This document shows, in pieces, positions 63,058-64,000 of a DNA stretch of 64,000 nucleotides. Positions within the stretch are counted from its first letter, which is position 1; every line of letters begins with the position of its first letter. Source of the stretch: Aerococcus tenax (GTDB lineage Bacteria; Bacillota; Bacilli; Lactobacillales; Aerococcaceae); assembly GCF_003286645.3 (NCBI RefSeq), contig NZ_CP127382.2:1860001-1924000 (forward strand), in the 5' to 3' direction. The translations under genes were made by a program, and so were the position numbers. A model generated the notes under the pieces. The model made no database searches and was not told the DNA's origin. It was given only the letters and a program-made list of their open reading frames with translations.

Positions 63058-64000
63058 TTATTGAGATAGTCCTTGTTTTTTTCCTTGTCCCACTTGGAAC
63101 TGCTCCAAATCAGACGGTCTCCAAGGGACGTCTAAATCATGTAAAGCTATTAATTTATTCTGTACATTTGTACCTGCTCCCATTTTTTGAGTAGAACCTA
63201 ATAATACTCTTACTTCTCCTTTTCTTACCTTAGAGAACAATTCATCTTTTTGTTTGTCTGTATCTGCTTCGTGGATAAAAGCTATTTCTTCTTTAGGTAT
63301 TCCCATATTCACTAACTTATTCCTAATATCATCATAGATATTAAATTCTCCATCTCCTTTTGGTGTAGACATATCTGAAAATACTAACTGGGTTGATGAG
63401 CTTTCTTTTGTCTTATCCCAGATTGAAAAGATATTTTTAACGCATACATTTACCTTTGAATTAGGATCATCTGGAAGTAGTGGGTTTATTAATCTTTGGT
63501 CTAGGGCAAGTTTTTTACCATCATTTGTAATTTTTAGCATATTATCTTCTGTTGGCTCGACTTGATTATTTCTAACTGCGTCAGCTCTATCTGAAATAGC
63601 TTCTAGTATTTCTTTTTGTTCCTCAGTAGGTTTTGTTTTAATAACTTCAAAACTTGCTTCTGGTACTGGCAAATTTAACATATCTGAAGTCTTTATATCT
63701 GCTACTTCTTTAAACATAGACATCAATTCTGGTAAATTATAAAACTTTGAAAATCTTGTTTTTTGCCTATATCCAGTGCCTTCTGGAGATAATTCAAAGG
63801 TATTTTCTGTTTCTCCAAAAGTAGAAGCCCAAGCGTCAAAATGTTCTAATCCTCTTGCCTTTAGATCGTCATATTGAAGGTATCTTTGCATAGTATAAAG
63901 CTCTGTCATTGAATTTGATATTGGTGTACCAGTAGCAAATACAACTCCCTTTCCATCTGTCATTTCATCCATATACCTACATTTCATATACATATCTGAA
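63058..64000 (-). pseudogene. Truncated integrative-element helicase/N6-methylase, C-terminal part (copy 2, cut by window edge)
   Basis: The last 313 codons match the gene at 42044-48268, with the same scar after '[12 protein letters not shown]'. The 5' part lies to the right of the window. Confidence 0.8.

Larger units (their letters stand above)
50034..64000. repeat. Tandem duplication, copy 2 (runs off the window)
   Basis: Matches 29020-42986 at an offset of 21,014 bases. The only difference seen is that the segment 57303-59998 is reversed relative to copy 1. Full copy length would end near 71,047, outside the window. Confidence 0.9.

Noticed and set aside
1..64000. CRISPR arrays, tRNA or rRNA genes
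   Set aside because: No regularly spaced repeats and no tRNA- or rRNA-like sequence were noticed on reading; a tRNA scan was not possible here.

Overview
The window looks like the chromosome of a low-to-moderate GC Gram-positive bacterium of the order Lactobacillales. Aerococcus or a close relative is my best guess, inferred from gene content and style and not proven. Support comes from the strong Shine-Dalgarno sites, PTS-based sugar uptake, a mupG-murQ-murP-murR operon, CitB-type two-component regulation, DUF1659/DUF2922 proteins and an r1t-type holin. No rRNA, tRNA or CRISPR array was seen.

Layout: 1-6.3 kb holds a partial RpiR regulator, a SorC-type regulator, and a D-2-hydroxyacid dehydrogenase plus AEC transporter pair next to a CitB/DcuS-like two-component system. 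The transporter mRNA carries a 10-nt complement of its own ribosome binding site, and the kinase has a degenerate ATP-binding domain. 6.4-10.9 kb is a MurNAc-6-phosphate salvage operon (mupG, murQ, murP-like PTS, murR) with a candidate CRE and operator dyad. 11.0-11.8 kb is an SDR oxidoreductase.

11.9-17.5 kb is a compact phage-like cassette: a DnaD-like protein, two small proteins, a sigma-70-like factor, DUF1659, DUF2922, a TM/coiled-coil protein, a holin and a CHAP-CW_7 endolysin. It is headed by a divergent cI-like repressor with a degenerate S24 domain. It has no integrase, capsid or terminase genes, and looks like a regulated lysis island. 17.5-21.9 kb is a LacI-controlled GH13 glucosidase and PTS operon with matching operators. 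22-29.6 kb is variable: a TPM-domain membrane protein, small unknown genes, a two-gene DUF6978-like/DUF1828-DUF1829 module, an IS1182-family element that splits a membrane-protein gene, and a DEDDh exonuclease with a TPR-like tail.

From about 29 kb to the end lies a tandem duplication with a period of 21,014 bp. Copy 1 is 29020-50033; copy 2 starts at 50034 and runs off the window. The unit carries a Type I restriction-modification locus (XRE regulator, hybrid hsdM, hsdS, tyrosine recombinase, silent hsdS, hsdR, SNF2 helicase), a fragment of an integrative-element helicase/methylase and a truncated ATPase gene. The copies look identical except that a 2,696-bp segment between 74-bp inverted repeats lies in opposite orientations. 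One assembly therefore shows two states of an hsdS inversion switch. Inversion swaps the second target-recognition domain and also moves the recombinase gene: in one state it follows active hsdS as part of the operon, in the other a terminator follows active hsdS and the recombinase lies on the opposite strand. hsdM is a chimera joined at the SAM-binding motif. Whether the tandem duplication is real or an assembly product of a mixed population must be settled with long reads.
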